Shown here: positions 9,901 through 18,097 of the stretch, one piece after another | Layout of the letters: the number at the start of each line of letters is the position of its first letter | Numbering within the stretch: position 1 is the first letter of the stretch | Assembly (NCBI GenBank): GCA_009836625.1 | Contig: VXVC01000004.1 | Span: forward strand, 1 to 64,000 | Length of the DNA stretch: 64,000 nucleotides | Origin: Holophagales bacterium | GTDB lineage: Bacteria; Acidobacteriota; Thermoanaerobaculia; Multivoradales; Multivoraceae | Reading direction: 5' to 3' | Notes under the pieces: generated by a model | Seen by the model: only the letters and a program-made list of their open reading frames with translations | Told to the model about the DNA's origin: nothing | Databases searched by the model: none | Made by a program: the position numbers and the translations under genes

Positions 9901-10407
9901 TCGGATCTGAAGTCGCCGACGCACGCGTGGTCCACCCCGGGGTTCTATGACGTGACGCTGACGGTCAACGACGGTTCGGCTTCGGACTCGGCGAGGCGCA
10001 CGGTGCTGGTGGAGGCGGCGGCGCCCGCCGGTTCCTGCCGTTTCGATTCGGAGACGCTCTGCCTTCAGGACTCGCGCTTCGAGGTGAAGGTTGACTGGTG
10101 GAGCGCGGACGGCGAGGCTGGACTCGGGAGAGTGGTTCACGCGGGCACCAACGACTCGGGCATGTTCCAGTTCTTCGGTCCCGAGAACTGGGAGATCCTG
10201 ATCAAGGTGCTGGACGGCTGCCGGTCCAACGGGCGAATGTGGGTGCTGGGCGCTGCCACGACGGACTTGGGGTACCGGATCGTAGTCACCGACACGGTGA
10301 CCGGTGAATCGCGGTCGTACGTGAACGAATCCGGCCAGCGGGCATCGGCGATCGTCGATACGGAGGCCTTCTCAAGCCCCTGCAGCGCCGAAGGGCTAAC
10401 GCCTTGA
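6979..10407 (+). CDS. Secreted multidomain zinc metalloprotease (M12-like) with FnIII, PKD and C-terminal domain
   Basis: About 1142 residues. The signal peptide (MKRLVVVTALVVAPLASAPA) is followed by a pro-region to about residue 170. The catalytic domain has an intact H340-E341-IGH344-GLG-AHH350 zinc site and a Met-turn (TAM392SY), as expected of metzincins such as reprolysins. Then come about five fibronectin type III modules (from about residue 445 to 920), a PKD module (HWSFGDST, DVTLTVNDG) and a final domain with FFGPENWEILIKVLDGC. FnIII and PKD modules usually place secreted hydrolases on polymers. The ATG at 6979 is chosen for the GAGGG site before it and the signal peptide it opens; an in-frame GTG at 6886 would overlap the upstream gene. 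It probably forms an operon with the inactive paralogue. Confidence 0.88.
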   Translation: MKRLVVVTALVVAPLASAPAAQAQQLLTLVRGVGEAASVGDQGPSIGPVPTAVQVDLALLRAAPLRLEVPTPDGSVLSAERSVFEDRGGGDLMWSGGQPGAGYDTVVLTVEGGRLVGRFGAAGGGVYQIHAERDGRGGMAPIVGAEVEAWCGVEADTEDSHDVHAHGLAEVHAADPPEPVSNPQSHDRLDILVLYTATAAENWADRGGALAAIRHAGDYLKMVFRNNDLPVEPHIVHVAQASTALDRAGRVLDRHDQWRNYNPLHKWMFRDGDLLRLRHEHRADLVHVFTGEPRHLLRGACGSHHQLRKGETARDFFTLARGWTTNYPGPCPDYAVTFAHEIGHGLGAHHDRANLVGFASNTALRKALESLFRPDSFGYPNFDVMPSLGTAMSYPGQTEPFFSTPRIRPWGAAVGITDEADNERTLRETVHIGARYSDYLRSLDGVPAAPSGLQVRFGAGAASLSWQDNAPEADGYEVAYLWESEYVLELQDRELSGQRILAVEGRTGATLPLEYTKPGSLYRFEVRAIKGEVRSLRSSEVWLVIPGEPIAAPSDVTVAVASGLHAVDVRWTDNSDNESAFEVQLLKDGEPIQRHSYYRPDVESGHFSSDEVQAQAGAEYAVRVFAYNSSGYSASSEEVTFRWQHPLAPGPVADVAATAIGPTTVRVTWTPDPQVERYRAIAVLRGWDHSRRWYPPRDGPASAAWVDFEGLPRGGRYKFSVEPWGGLGSDTFLTLGERGPGPEAPSDLSWAREEGSAVLSWKDNSSDELGFEVQSAPIGTEFWDRKVTVPRDTESVDYSLLHGHAYRVFAYNDRGFSLSSPRVAEPLTILSLTAASGATEVTLAWQVEFAETVTGMQMRWKAVADLPFDDVVDVWTDLPASAREYTVTGLRNGTEYAFAVRAAAAWATGFESIVWATPRDPPAPPRARLEASFTVSADCSDNPCRVHTGEKIRFTDTSTGDVMERHWSFGDSTTSDLKSPTHAWSTPGFYDVTLTVNDGSASDSARRTVLVEAAAPAGSCRFDSETLCLQDSRFEVKVDWWSADGEAGLGRVVHAGTNDSGMFQFFGPENWEILIKVLDGCRSNGRMWVLGAATTDLGYRIVVTDTVTGESRSYVNESGQRASAIVDTEAFSSPCSAEGLTP

Positions 10408-10456
10408 GTTGACCATGGGCCTTGTCTTGTGCGTCTCATTGTGCGAGCATCCGCAC

Positions 10457-10684
10457 ATGGCGACGAACCTCGCGATCGATCCCGAACTCCTGGAGAGAGC
10501 CCTCGAAGTCAGCGGCGAGAAAACGAAGACGGCTGCCGTGACGGTAGCCCTCCGGGAGTTCCTCGCCCGGAGGGAGCAGGCCGGCATTCTCGATCTCTTC
10601 GGAACCCTGGAGTGGGACGAAACCTACGACTACAAGCAGGAGCGATCGAGAGGACTGAGGTCGCCCGGCGTCGACCAGGGCTGA
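10457..10684 (+). CDS. vapB: VapB-like antitoxin
   Basis: A 75-residue protein whose first half (MATNLAIDPELLERALEVSG) has the look of small VapB antitoxins of the DUF2191 type: a short beta strand then helices, with a regulated acidic/aromatic C-terminus (LEWDETYDYKQE) that would plug the toxin. The ATG at 10457 is chosen because upstream in-frame codons give an unrelated Cys-rich leader. The toxin gene starts 18 bases after its stop. It likely autoregulates the pair; no clear operator is visible. Confidence 0.8.
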   Translation: MATNLAIDPELLERALEVSGEKTKTAAVTVALREFLARREQAGILDLFGTLEWDETYDYKQERSRGLRSPGVDQG

Positions 10685-10702
10685 CGCTGAAGCTGCCGGC
10701 GC

Positions 10703-11107
10703 GTGAACTTCCTGGTGGACACGAGCGTCTGGTCGCTGGCTTTGCGTCGAAGTGAACCTGGAGTCGAGACAGAGGTGGCACGGCTGCGCGAAGCACTCTT
10801 CGCGCGAGAGTCGATCTACACCACGGGCCTTATCCTGCAGGAGCTCCTGCAGGGGTTCCGGGGCCCTCGTCAGCGCGACGCGATCCTGCGTCGTTTCTCT
10901 GCGTTGCCGACGATCGCGCCCGACCGCGACGACCACATCGAGGCAGCCGAGGTACGAAACCGCTGCCGGCGCAACGGTGTGCAACTCGGAACGATCGATG
11001 CACTACTGGCTCAGCTCGCGATTCGACACGAGTTGGTCTTGTTGAGTACGGACCAGGACTTCCGCCACGCGGCCTCGCAGGTGCCGCTGAAGGTATGGCG
11101 CTCGTGA
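10703..11107 (+). CDS. vapC: VapC-type PIN domain ribonuclease toxin
   Basis: A 134-residue PIN domain. Acidic metal ligands are all present: D6 (FLVDTSVW), E47 (LQELLQG), D99 (GTIDALLAQL) and D117 (STDQDFRH). VapC toxins are Mg-dependent endoribonucleases that cut tRNA or rRNA, held inactive by VapB. The start is a GTG at 10703, 18 bases after the antitoxin. The catalytic set is complete, so the toxin should be active. Confidence 0.9.
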   Translation: MNFLVDTSVWSLALRRSEPGVETEVARLREALFARESIYTTGLILQELLQGFRGPRQRDAILRRFSALPTIAPDRDDHIEAAEVRNRCRRNGVQLGTIDALLAQLAIRHELVLLSTDQDFRHAASQVPLKVWRS

Positions 11108-11117
11108 GAACGGTTCG

Positions 11118-12671
11118 CTACGGCCGGTAACTCGGCCCCGTCGCCGGCCCGAGCAGCTCCGCCGCCACCACCCGCCGCGCGTCGCTTACGAAGTCCACCA
11201 GCAGCGACCGCGTGTCGCGGGGATCGATGATCTCCTCGACGCCGAAGGCATGGGCGTTGCGGAAGGGTGAGGAGATGGCAAACAGCCGCGCTTCGATCTC
11301 GGCCCGCTTGGCCTCCGGGTCCTCGGCTGCCTCGATCTCGCGCTTGTAGGCGATCGCGGTGCCGCCCTGGATATGCATCGAGCCGCCGTGGGCTGAGGGC
11401 CAGGCGTAGCGGCGGTAGAAGCCCTGGCCGCGCCAGTGGAGGCCGCCGGCGACTCCGTAGAGCTGGCGGACCACGAAGCAGATGTACGGCGTCCGGCTCG
11501 AGTTGAGCGCCGTCACGACGCGGGCGCCGGCCCTGACGATGCCGAGGCGTTCCTGCGCGGGGCCCACGGAGAACCCGGGCTCGTCGGCGAAGTAGACGAG
11601 GGGCAGGTGGAAGGTCTCGCAGAGTTCCAGCAGCCGGAGCATCTTCTCGCCGGCCGCGATGTCCATCGAACCGCCGTTGAAGCGCGGGTCGTTGCTCATG
11701 ACCCCGCAGGGGATGCCGTCGACGCGGGCGAGGCCGGTGACGCGGGCTTGGCCGTAGAGCGGCCCGATCTCGAAGAAGCTGCCCTCGTCGACGACGGCAT
11801 CGATGATCGCGTGGGGATCGTAGGTCCGGCGCCGGTCCTGCGGAACGACGGACAGCAGCGATTCGGCGCGCCGGTCCGGATCGTCGTCCGGCGTCCGCTC
11901 CGGCGGCGCCTCCCAGACGCTCGATGGCAGGTACGAGAGGAACCGGCGCACCTGGGCGATCGCGTCGGCCTCGTCCTCGGCGAGGTTCATGACGACGCCG
12001 TTCCTGATCTGCGTGCGCTCGTCGCCCAGTTCCTCCTTTGTGATCCGCTGGCCGGTCGCCTGCTCGACCACCTTCGGGCCGCCGACGAACACCTGGCTCG
12101 TTCCCTTGACCATCACGCTGAAGTGGCAGAGGCAGGCCTGCACGGCCGGCAGACCGGCGACCGAGCCCAGCACCGCCGAGACCACCGGAACCGCCTGCAG
12201 GAGATGAGTCGAAACGTCGGTTCCCGCGCCGCCGGGCAGGTAGGTCCTGCCGATCTGCTCGAAGGTCTTGACGCTGCCGCCGGTCGCATCGAGAAGGCGG
12301 ACGAAGGGCAGCCGGCTGCGCAGCGCGAACTGCTCCGCGAACCGGCTCTTGTTGCCGATGTTCGCATCCGAGGCGCCGCCGCGGATCGTGAAGTCGCCGC
12401 CGGAGAAGGCGACCTTGCGGCCGTCGACGCGCACCGTGCCGACGACCATGTTGGACGGCTTGAGCGCCGCGACCGCCCCGTCTTCCCAGGTCGCCGTGCC
12501 GGCCAGCGCGCCGATCTCGTGGAACGTCCCCGGATCTGCCAGCAAGTCGACGCGTTCCCGCACCGTCAGCTTGCCGCGGCCGTGCTGGAACGCGACGCTG
12601 TCCGCGCCGCCCATCTGCTCGGCCATGCGGCGTTGCCGCTCGATCTCCTTGACGTCGTCGTTCCAGGTCAT
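11118..12671 (-). CDS. Acyl-CoA carboxylase carboxyltransferase (beta) subunit
   Basis: A 517-residue protein of the biotin-dependent carboxyltransferase family (PccB/MccB-like), which moves the carboxyl group from carboxybiotin to an acyl-CoA. Features include the N-terminal half entry KLTVRERVDLLADPGTFHE, a glycine-rich oxyanion region (PGGAGTDVSTH), a second crotonase-like half (GVMSNDPRFNGGSMDI), and a C-terminal GVEEIIDPRDTR. The ATG at 12671 is chosen because it starts right before MTWNDDVKEIERQ and follows a GGAG site; the longer reading frame to 12806 has no family likeness. No biotin carboxylase or biotin carrier gene lies in the window, so the partner subunit is encoded elsewhere. 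It converges on vapC with 10 bases between. Confidence 0.88.
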   Translation of the reverse strand: MTWNDDVKEIERQRRMAEQMGGADSVAFQHGRGKLTVRERVDLLADPGTFHEIGALAGTATWEDGAVAALKPSNMVVGTVRVDGRKVAFSGGDFTIRGGASDANIGNKSRFAEQFALRSRLPFVRLLDATGGSVKTFEQIGRTYLPGGAGTDVSTHLLQAVPVVSAVLGSVAGLPAVQACLCHFSVMVKGTSQVFVGGPKVVEQATGQRITKEELGDERTQIRNGVVMNLAEDEADAIAQVRRFLSYLPSSVWEAPPERTPDDDPDRRAESLLSVVPQDRRRTYDPHAIIDAVVDEGSFFEIGPLYGQARVTGLARVDGIPCGVMSNDPRFNGGSMDIAAGEKMLRLLELCETFHLPLVYFADEPGFSVGPAQERLGIVRAGARVVTALNSSRTPYICFVVRQLYGVAGGLHWRGQGFYRRYAWPSAHGGSMHIQGGTAIAYKREIEAAEDPEAKRAEIEARLFAISSPFRNAHAFGVEEIIDPRDTRSLLVDFVSDARRVVAAELLGPATGPSYRP

Positions 12672-12737
12672 CGGTTGCTCCGTGGGGATTGGCGGGATTC
12701 TCTCATTCCGTGGTGCGCGTCGGTACCAATTTCGATG

Positions 12738-12766
12738 TTGAATTTTCAGCACCTGTCGACTATGGT
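12738..12766 (+). promoter_or_regulatory. Candidate sigma-70-type promoter of the blaI-blaR-luxR operon
   Basis: TTGAAT (12738-12743) and TATGGT (12761-12766) are separated by 17 bases, each matching 4 of 6 consensus positions. It lies about 50 bases upstream of the BlaI-like start in the 146-base divergent gap with the carboxyltransferase gene. The nearby GTCGAC and GTCGA sequences are possible repressor contacts, but I see no classical BlaI dyad. Confidence 0.4.
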
Positions 12767-12817
12767 GACTTCGGGATGTCGAGATGAAGCCTCCAGGACA
12801 GTGCATCGGATAGGCGA

Positions 12818-13207
12818 GTGATCGTGAACGAGCTGCCCCCGCTCAGCAGACGAGAGCGCGAAGTGATGGACATCGTCCATGAGTCCGGAGCCGCCACGGC
12901 AGCACGGATTCGCGAACGCATGGCGGAACCGCCCAGCTACTCGGCCGTGCGTTCGGTGCTTCGCATTCTCGTCAACAAGGGGCACCTCGTGAGTGAGCCG
13001 GACGGCGCTCGTTACCTGTACTCCCCCACGGTCCCTGCTTCGAGGGCGCGGCGTTCGGCCATGCGACACGTCCTCAAGACGTTCTTCGGCGGCTCGGTGG
13101 AAGGTGCCGTCGCCACGCTCCTGGAGCTTGAGGAAGCAAGGCTCAATCCGGAAGAGCGAGAGCGCATCGAGATCCTCATTGACTGGGCGTCGAGGGAGGG
13201 CCGGTGA
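12818..13207 (+). CDS. BlaI/MecI-type transcriptional repressor
   Basis: A 129-residue winged-helix repressor. It opens with LSRREREVMDIVHESGAATAA and has the recognition segment YSAVRSVLRILVNKGHLV, followed by the short wing LYSPTV. The C-terminal part (LKTFFGGSVEGAVATLLE) is the dimerisation helix set of BlaI/MecI/CopY. These proteins block transcription until a partner membrane protease cleaves them. The start is a GTG at 12818, and another GTG lies two codons on. Its stop overlaps the start of the M56 protease gene by 4 bases, so the two are translationally coupled, as in bla systems. No beta-lactamase or PBP2a gene is present nearby. Confidence 0.87.
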   Translation: MIVNELPPLSRREREVMDIVHESGAATAARIRERMAEPPSYSAVRSVLRILVNKGHLVSEPDGARYLYSPTVPASRARRSAMRHVLKTFFGGSVEGAVATLLELEEARLNPEERERIEILIDWASREGR

Positions 13208-14313
13208 GGAGTCTCTTCATGACCGCGGAGTTCTCGGGTTTGGCGGATCTCGTCGTCCGGGTCACGGTCTTGTTGCTTGTGGCGCTGGCTCTTCAGTGGT
13301 TGACTCGAGGGGGGCCGGCACTGACGCGGCACAACTTATGGACGCTCACATTCGCGCTCCTGCTGGCGCTGCCCGCCCTTAGACTGTTCGGTCCCTCCTG
13401 GGACGTGCCGGTCCTTCCCGGGGCTAGCGGACCGGCGGACGACGTGCGGCTTGACTTGGCCCGGCTTGCCTTCGTCATCTGGATGGCCGGCTTCGGAGTG
13501 GCACTCGTCTCCGTTGGCGTCGCAGCCCTGCGGTTCCACAAGCTGGCTCGTGTTGCGCTGCCCTTGGAGAATGAAGCCTGGCTCCGGCAGGCGGAAGCGC
13601 TACGGAAGGAACTGGCCATCCGCACGGAAGTGCGGCTCCTTCAGGGAAAGGAAATCCTGACTCCGATGGCGGGAGGCGTATGGAAGCCGGTCATTCTGCT
13701 GCCGGCTTCGGCTGTGCGTTGGTCTGAAGCGCGGTGCCGCATCGTCCTTGCGCACGAGTTGGTCCACGTCCGCAGATGTGACGCTCTCCGACAACTCGCC
13801 GGCCGTGCTGTCTTGGCCTTCTACTGGTTCCACCCCTTGAGTTGGGTGGCGTCGTATCTGGCTGCAGCGAGACGCGAGGAAGCCTGCGACGAGAGAGTCC
13901 TGTCGTTCGGCGTCCGACCGTCGGAGTATGCAGGGCACCTTCTCTCGCTCACTGGGGACAGGGCTTCAGTCCGGCCGGTCCTGTCACTGCCGATGGCACA
14001 GCAGTCCCGTCTGGAACGGAGAATCAGGGCTATTCTCAGACCCAATCGGGGGCGCCCGGGCAGCGCGCTGGTTGCGGCGGTTACCGCCTTGACCGCCGGC
14101 GTTGTCGCCGGAATCTTCACTTCGGTCGTCGACCCGGTTCGCCAGGAAACCGTCCGGCACCTCGGGGCGAAGGGCGCCGACGCATCGGATCGAGAGGCCC
14201 GAAAGGCTGGCCGGCTTTTCGTCGCGCCCGTGCTCGAGAACGACCTCGACCAGGAGCTCGCGCAGCTGAAGGTCGCGTGGAACGTCGCTCGTCACGACCC
14301 AGTCGATCGTTGA
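13204..14313 (+). CDS. BlaR1-like M56 membrane metallopeptidase without sensor domain
   Basis: A 369-residue membrane protein. Hydrophobic segments lie at about 15-35, 45-63 and 88-110. It has a cytosolic zinc site H184-E185-LVH188 and a downstream Glu-containing AARREEACDER, plus another hydrophobic stretch near residue 295. This is the M56 protease fold that cuts BlaI-type repressors. The usual C-terminal penicillin-binding sensor is missing: the protein ends soon after the last membrane helix. The signal it perceives is therefore not a standard beta-lactam. The start is a GTG at 13204, with an ATG five codons later as alternative. The LuxR-type gene follows after 12 bases. Confidence 0.82.
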   Translation: MRSLFMTAEFSGLADLVVRVTVLLLVALALQWLTRGGPALTRHNLWTLTFALLLALPALRLFGPSWDVPVLPGASGPADDVRLDLARLAFVIWMAGFGVALVSVGVAALRFHKLARVALPLENEAWLRQAEALRKELAIRTEVRLLQGKEILTPMAGGVWKPVILLPASAVRWSEARCRIVLAHELVHVRRCDALRQLAGRAVLAFYWFHPLSWVASYLAAARREEACDERVLSFGVRPSEYAGHLLSLTGDRASVRPVLSLPMAQQSRLERRIRAILRPNRGRPGSALVAAVTALTAGVVAGIFTSVVDPVRQETVRHLGAKGADASDREARKAGRLFVAPVLENDLDQELAQLKVAWNVARHDPVDR

Positions 14314-14325
14314 TCCCGTAGATTC

Positions 14326-14988
14326 GTGTCTGCCTCAACGCCAGCCCTTGCCGAGGTCCTTCTGGATCAGCGACAGGTGGGTCTCGTCAGCCTCGACAGT
14401 AGCGGCGCGATCGTCGGGACGAATGCACGCGGGCGCGAGATCCTCCGGCAGGAGCTGGGCCTTTGCGAGCGCGATGGGAAGCTGCGAGCTCAGCGAGCGC
14501 AGGATGCCGAAGCTCTGGAAGGCCTTGTGGCGCCGGCTGTCGGCGATGAGCACGAGTCAGGGGCCGGCGGGTTTGCCGCTGTCCGTGGCTGGCCGAATCG
14601 GCGTCCGTTGACCGTGTACGTAAGCAGGGCGAACGGCAGTCATACGGGCGTCGCTGCCCTTGTGGTGATGCTGGACCCCTGGCGCCCGATGCGACTGAAA
14701 CCTGCGCAGGTGGCGAAGTCACTCGGGTTGACGCCTGCCGAGAGTCGCGTCGCAGTGTCCCTTGCCGAGGGACTGACGATTCGCGAGATCGCGGAAAGCA
14801 CGAACCGGCGGGTGGTCTCTGTTCGTTCGCTGGTTCAGCAGGCTCTGTCGCGGACCTGGAGTTCGAGGCAGGCGGACCTGGTCAGACTGGTGCTGTCGAG
14901 TTCTCACTTGCCGGTCGCGCAGTCGGACCAGTCAGGCATTGACCTCCACCTCGGTCACGCGTCCGCGTTCGACGCTCACGACTCGTGA
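14326..14988 (+). CDS. LuxR-type transcriptional regulator with PAS-like N-terminus
   Basis: A 220-residue regulator. The N-terminal half (VGLVSLDSSGAIVGTNARGREIL) has the pattern of a PAS sensor module. The C-terminal half (LGLTPAESRVAVSLAEGLTIREIAE) is a LuxR/GerE helix-turn-helix, although its recognition region departs from consensus (TNRRVVSVRSLVQQAL). It starts with GTG 12 bases after the M56 gene and so probably belongs to that operon. The end overlaps by 57 bases the 3' end of the convergent gene at 14932-18093. A role in controlling that exported-protein operon is inference from position. Confidence 0.72.
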   Translation: MSASTPALAEVLLDQRQVGLVSLDSSGAIVGTNARGREILRQELGLCERDGKLRAQRAQDAEALEGLVAPAVGDEHESGAGGFAAVRGWPNRRPLTVYVSRANGSHTGVAALVVMLDPWRPMRLKPAQVAKSLGLTPAESRVAVSLAEGLTIREIAESTNRRVVSVRSLVQQALSRTWSSRQADLVRLVLSSSHLPVAQSDQSGIDLHLGHASAFDAHDS

Positions 14989-17900
14989 GCGATTGCCCCA
15001 GCGCACGGTGTAGTTCCCAACCGGGAGGTTCGAGATGGTCTCGCCGACCTGAAAGGTGCGTGCTCCACCGAACCAGAGACGGAGAGCACCCAGGTTCCAA
15101 CCGCCGGGACCGGTGATCTCTATCGGTTCTCCCGGCGCGACGCCGGTGAGGACGAGCATGGCCGTCGATTCGGTGGGATCCAACGCCACTCCTTCCTCGA
15201 GCGCCTGCCGGAGCTCCTGCCAATCGCCCAGGACCCAATGCCCGTCTGTCCGGCAGGCGACCTGCAATCGGTCCGAGAGCGGCGGCGAGAGTTTCTGCCT
15301 TGCCTCGCCGCCGGTGATCCGCGCAACGTGAGATACGCCCGTGTCGGCCTTGACGAAACAGAAGCCGGCGCCGCCTCCTTCAACGTAGATCGCGATCTCG
15401 TCGCGCGGCGGCTCGTCGACAAGGACGAGGTCCACCACTTCGCGGCGGCCAGTCCGCAACTCGACGTCGACGAGTCGGGAGCGCAGATCCCGCAACCGTG
15501 CACGTAACTGGTAGGTACCCGGAACCAGGCCCGTGATCTGGAAGCGCCCGGCTTCGTCCGCGACCACGGCTCGTCGGCCGGGAAAGACATCCACGGTCGC
15601 GTGCGTGGCCGGCGCGCCGTCGGCTGACGTTGCGATTCCGACCACGGAAACGCCACCGTAGTCGAGATTCAGCACCACGTCGCCTTCCGGGCCATCTGGG
15701 ACTTCGACCTGTCTGACATCCTGTTGTCCACCGGACAGGGGCATCCAGATCACTTCCCAGTCGCCGGGGAGCACGGCCTCGATCCGGTAGCGGCCCTCGT
15801 TGTTCAGCATGGCCTGCCGTTCCTGCGGCCGGTTCGACACCGCCTGCGTCCTCGGCAACGGGCCTCCACGGGTGATGAGACCGCCTTCAGGAAGAGCCGC
15901 CCGCCCCTTCTGTTGCCAGAGCAACACGCCGTCTCCCGGCTGTTCGTCGATGGTCACTCGGCCCGTGACGGCAATCGTGCTTCGGTCGCAACGAATCGAA
16001 ACGCCGCCAGTCTCGTCCTGCTCGTCCCTTTCGCACACTGGCACTCCGTCCTCGAGGACTTGCAGGAGGAAGGCACCGTCCGGTACCCCTTCGATCAAGG
16101 CCTCGCCATCGACGAGAGCGGCTCGAATGAACTGCCACGGATTCCCCACGAGCCCCGTGTCGACGATGACCTCGCCCCGGTCTACGTCGGATCGAACGCG
16201 GACGCGGCGTCCTCGTGAGAGCTCCACGATCCCCGCGTCGACCCACTCAAACGCTTGCGCCTCTACTTCGAACTCCATGGGCGCGAATCCTTCTGCCTCC
16301 ACCCGGAGTGTAGAGACGCCGCCGTCCAGACCGAACAGTTCGAAGTAGCCCTCAGCGTTGGTGGTCACGCGGTCGACGTTGCCAAGTGCCCACGCCATCA
16401 GCGGTCCCATCTCGGACGAACGTACGCGGAACACTGATGCGTCTGCCGCAGGTGCGTACTCCGGACTCAGGACATTGCCCGAAACCCAGGCCGAAGCCGC
16501 GGCTACGACGATTCCCAGATCCCGAACCTCTCCTGACAGTCCGCTGACACCGAGGCGCCGCGATCCGGTGTTGCCGGCAGAGAACTCCAGCGAGTACGCG
16601 CCGGCGGGAAGATCGATCGAGAACGAACCGTCCGCGGCGAGTGGCCGGTGCCGGCTCATGTTGTCGGTTTCGCGCCGAGCTACGAACCGGCCATCGGCCG
16701 CGGGAGTGAGCCCGTTGGCCGCGACATAGGTGCCCTCCACGGTGAACGCCGGTTCAAGTTCAACGACGAAGGGCTCCGCGACCGTTCGTCCCGTCCCCTC
16801 GGGCAACTCGACGCTGGCTAGAAGGTAGCCTTTGGCGTTGACCAGCAGGCTCCGCCCGAGGACCAGGCTCACCCGGGCCGTGCCATCTTCGCCGCCGGCG
16901 GCCCACTCGCCTCCCGCCGGCTGGACGGTGGCGCCGCGGACGGGCAACCTGCTGTCCCGGTTGACGATCGTCAGCCATACATTCTCGGGCGAAGCGAGCA
17001 CAACCGAGCCGAGGTCGACCGAGTCCTGAAGGTCCAACTGCCGGGAGTAGGCCAGACTTCCGCCTTCGGTGCGGAGGAGCGCGGTTCCCGGCGAGAACCC
17101 CGCGAGGCGGAAGCGGCCGTCGGCTCCGGTCTCTCCCGTGTGGCGCTGCATCAGACCGCCGCCGTTCGGAATCCAGGAGAGGCCCAGCAACCTCGCTCCC
17201 GCGACGGGGTCACGCGTGGCGTTCACGGCCACGCCGGTCACTGCGTAGCCGGGGTCCAGTTCGATGACGGGCGGCACGTCCGTGTATCTCTGAAAGGCCT
17301 GCGCCGCGCGTGCGGGACTGCTGACGACCACTAGCGGACGTTCGGCTTTCGTCATCGCGAGGTTGCCTTTGCCCGTGCTGTTCGTGACCTCGAAGCCCAG
17401 GAGCTCGGGCGCCCGCCTGTCGGCGAATCGGCCGGGCCGCACCAGGGAGAGACGCGCGCCGGCAAGGGGCGCGCGGTCCGCTGTGACCTGGACGGAAACA
17501 CCGCCCGCAAGCATCAGCGCCAGTTCGACCGCTTCCTCTTCCGCCGACACGTCACGCAAGCGGGAGAGTCTGCCTTCGGCGCGAGCCTGCAATCTCCACG
17601 GCTCTGCGCCGCGGGGCAGGCTGAGCACGCCGGAGTCGCTGGCCCAGGTCGGTAGCAGGGCGATCGGCGCGTCCCGCCACATCTCCGCCGGCGCCGCGAT
17701 GATCTCGATCCCGTCAGGCAGCCCGGTGCCGCCATCGGACGGACCGTTGCCTACCTCCGGAGACAACACCCGAATCGACAGCCGGGCGGTGCCAGACGGG
17801 TTCGTCCTGCATGCACCGGCGGGATTCTCACCGGGAACAACCCGATGAGGAGGGCACGCGTCATTCCACGCCCAGCAATGCGTGGGGTCACGATCTCCGG

Positions 17901-18093
17901 CAAGCAGGTTCGGGCCGCTCCAGATCTCGGTCGATCGGCTGGTCGGGATCGGTGCCAAGGGCTGCGCGCGGCGATCCTCGTCGATGCAGAGAAGCTGCAT
18001 CTGGCCATCGCTCATTGCCGACCCGTCCTGAGCGGACATCGGTCCCATGCTTGCAACGACCGCCAGGATCACGGCCGTTATGCGCATACGCAT
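14932..18093 (-). CDS. Large exported protein with carboxypeptidase-regulatory (Ig-like) repeats
   Basis: A 1053-residue protein beginning with a signal peptide (MRMRITAVILAVVASMGPMSA). Several modules have the transthyretin-like CarboxypepD_reg signature, for example GYAVTGVAVNATRDPVAGARLLG, ASAWVSGNVLSPEYAPAADASV and the run GRFQITGLVPGTYQLRARL near the end. No catalytic domain is visible. Such proteins are beta-rich surface or periplasmic scaffolds, sometimes with adhesion roles. It is the last gene of a minus-strand set: 4 bases separate it from the stop of the gene at 18098-19267. No outer-membrane anchor or sorting signal was recognised. I do not assign a molecular function. Confidence 0.75.
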   Translation of the reverse strand: MRMRITAVILAVVASMGPMSAQDGSAMSDGQMQLLCIDEDRRAQPLAPIPTSRSTEIWSGPNLLAGDRDPTHCWAWNDACPPHRVVPGENPAGACRTNPSGTARLSIRVLSPEVGNGPSDGGTGLPDGIEIIAAPAEMWRDAPIALLPTWASDSGVLSLPRGAEPWRLQARAEGRLSRLRDVSAEEEAVELALMLAGGVSVQVTADRAPLAGARLSLVRPGRFADRRAPELLGFEVTNSTGKGNLAMTKAERPLVVVSSPARAAQAFQRYTDVPPVIELDPGYAVTGVAVNATRDPVAGARLLGLSWIPNGGGLMQRHTGETGADGRFRLAGFSPGTALLRTEGGSLAYSRQLDLQDSVDLGSVVLASPENVWLTIVNRDSRLPVRGATVQPAGGEWAAGGEDGTARVSLVLGRSLLVNAKGYLLASVELPEGTGRTVAEPFVVELEPAFTVEGTYVAANGLTPAADGRFVARRETDNMSRHRPLAADGSFSIDLPAGAYSLEFSAGNTGSRRLGVSGLSGEVRDLGIVVAAASAWVSGNVLSPEYAPAADASVFRVRSSEMGPLMAWALGNVDRVTTNAEGYFELFGLDGGVSTLRVEAEGFAPMEFEVEAQAFEWVDAGIVELSRGRRVRVRSDVDRGEVIVDTGLVGNPWQFIRAALVDGEALIEGVPDGAFLLQVLEDGVPVCERDEQDETGGVSIRCDRSTIAVTGRVTIDEQPGDGVLLWQQKGRAALPEGGLITRGGPLPRTQAVSNRPQERQAMLNNEGRYRIEAVLPGDWEVIWMPLSGGQQDVRQVEVPDGPEGDVVLNLDYGGVSVVGIATSADGAPATHATVDVFPGRRAVVADEAGRFQITGLVPGTYQLRARLRDLRSRLVDVELRTGRREVVDLVLVDEPPRDEIAIYVEGGGAGFCFVKADTGVSHVARITGGEARQKLSPPLSDRLQVACRTDGHWVLGDWQELRQALEEGVALDPTESTAMLVLTGVAPGEPIEITGPGGWNLGALRLWFGGARTFQVGETISNLPVGNYTVRWGNRSRVVSVERGRVTEVEVNA

Positions 18094-18097
18094 GGGC

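Noticed and set aside
10409-10437. Promoter before the first vapB based on TTGACC at 10409
   Set aside because: No acceptable -10 hexamer occurs at 16-18 bases spacing, so I did not list it, although the upstream segment resembles that of the second vapB.
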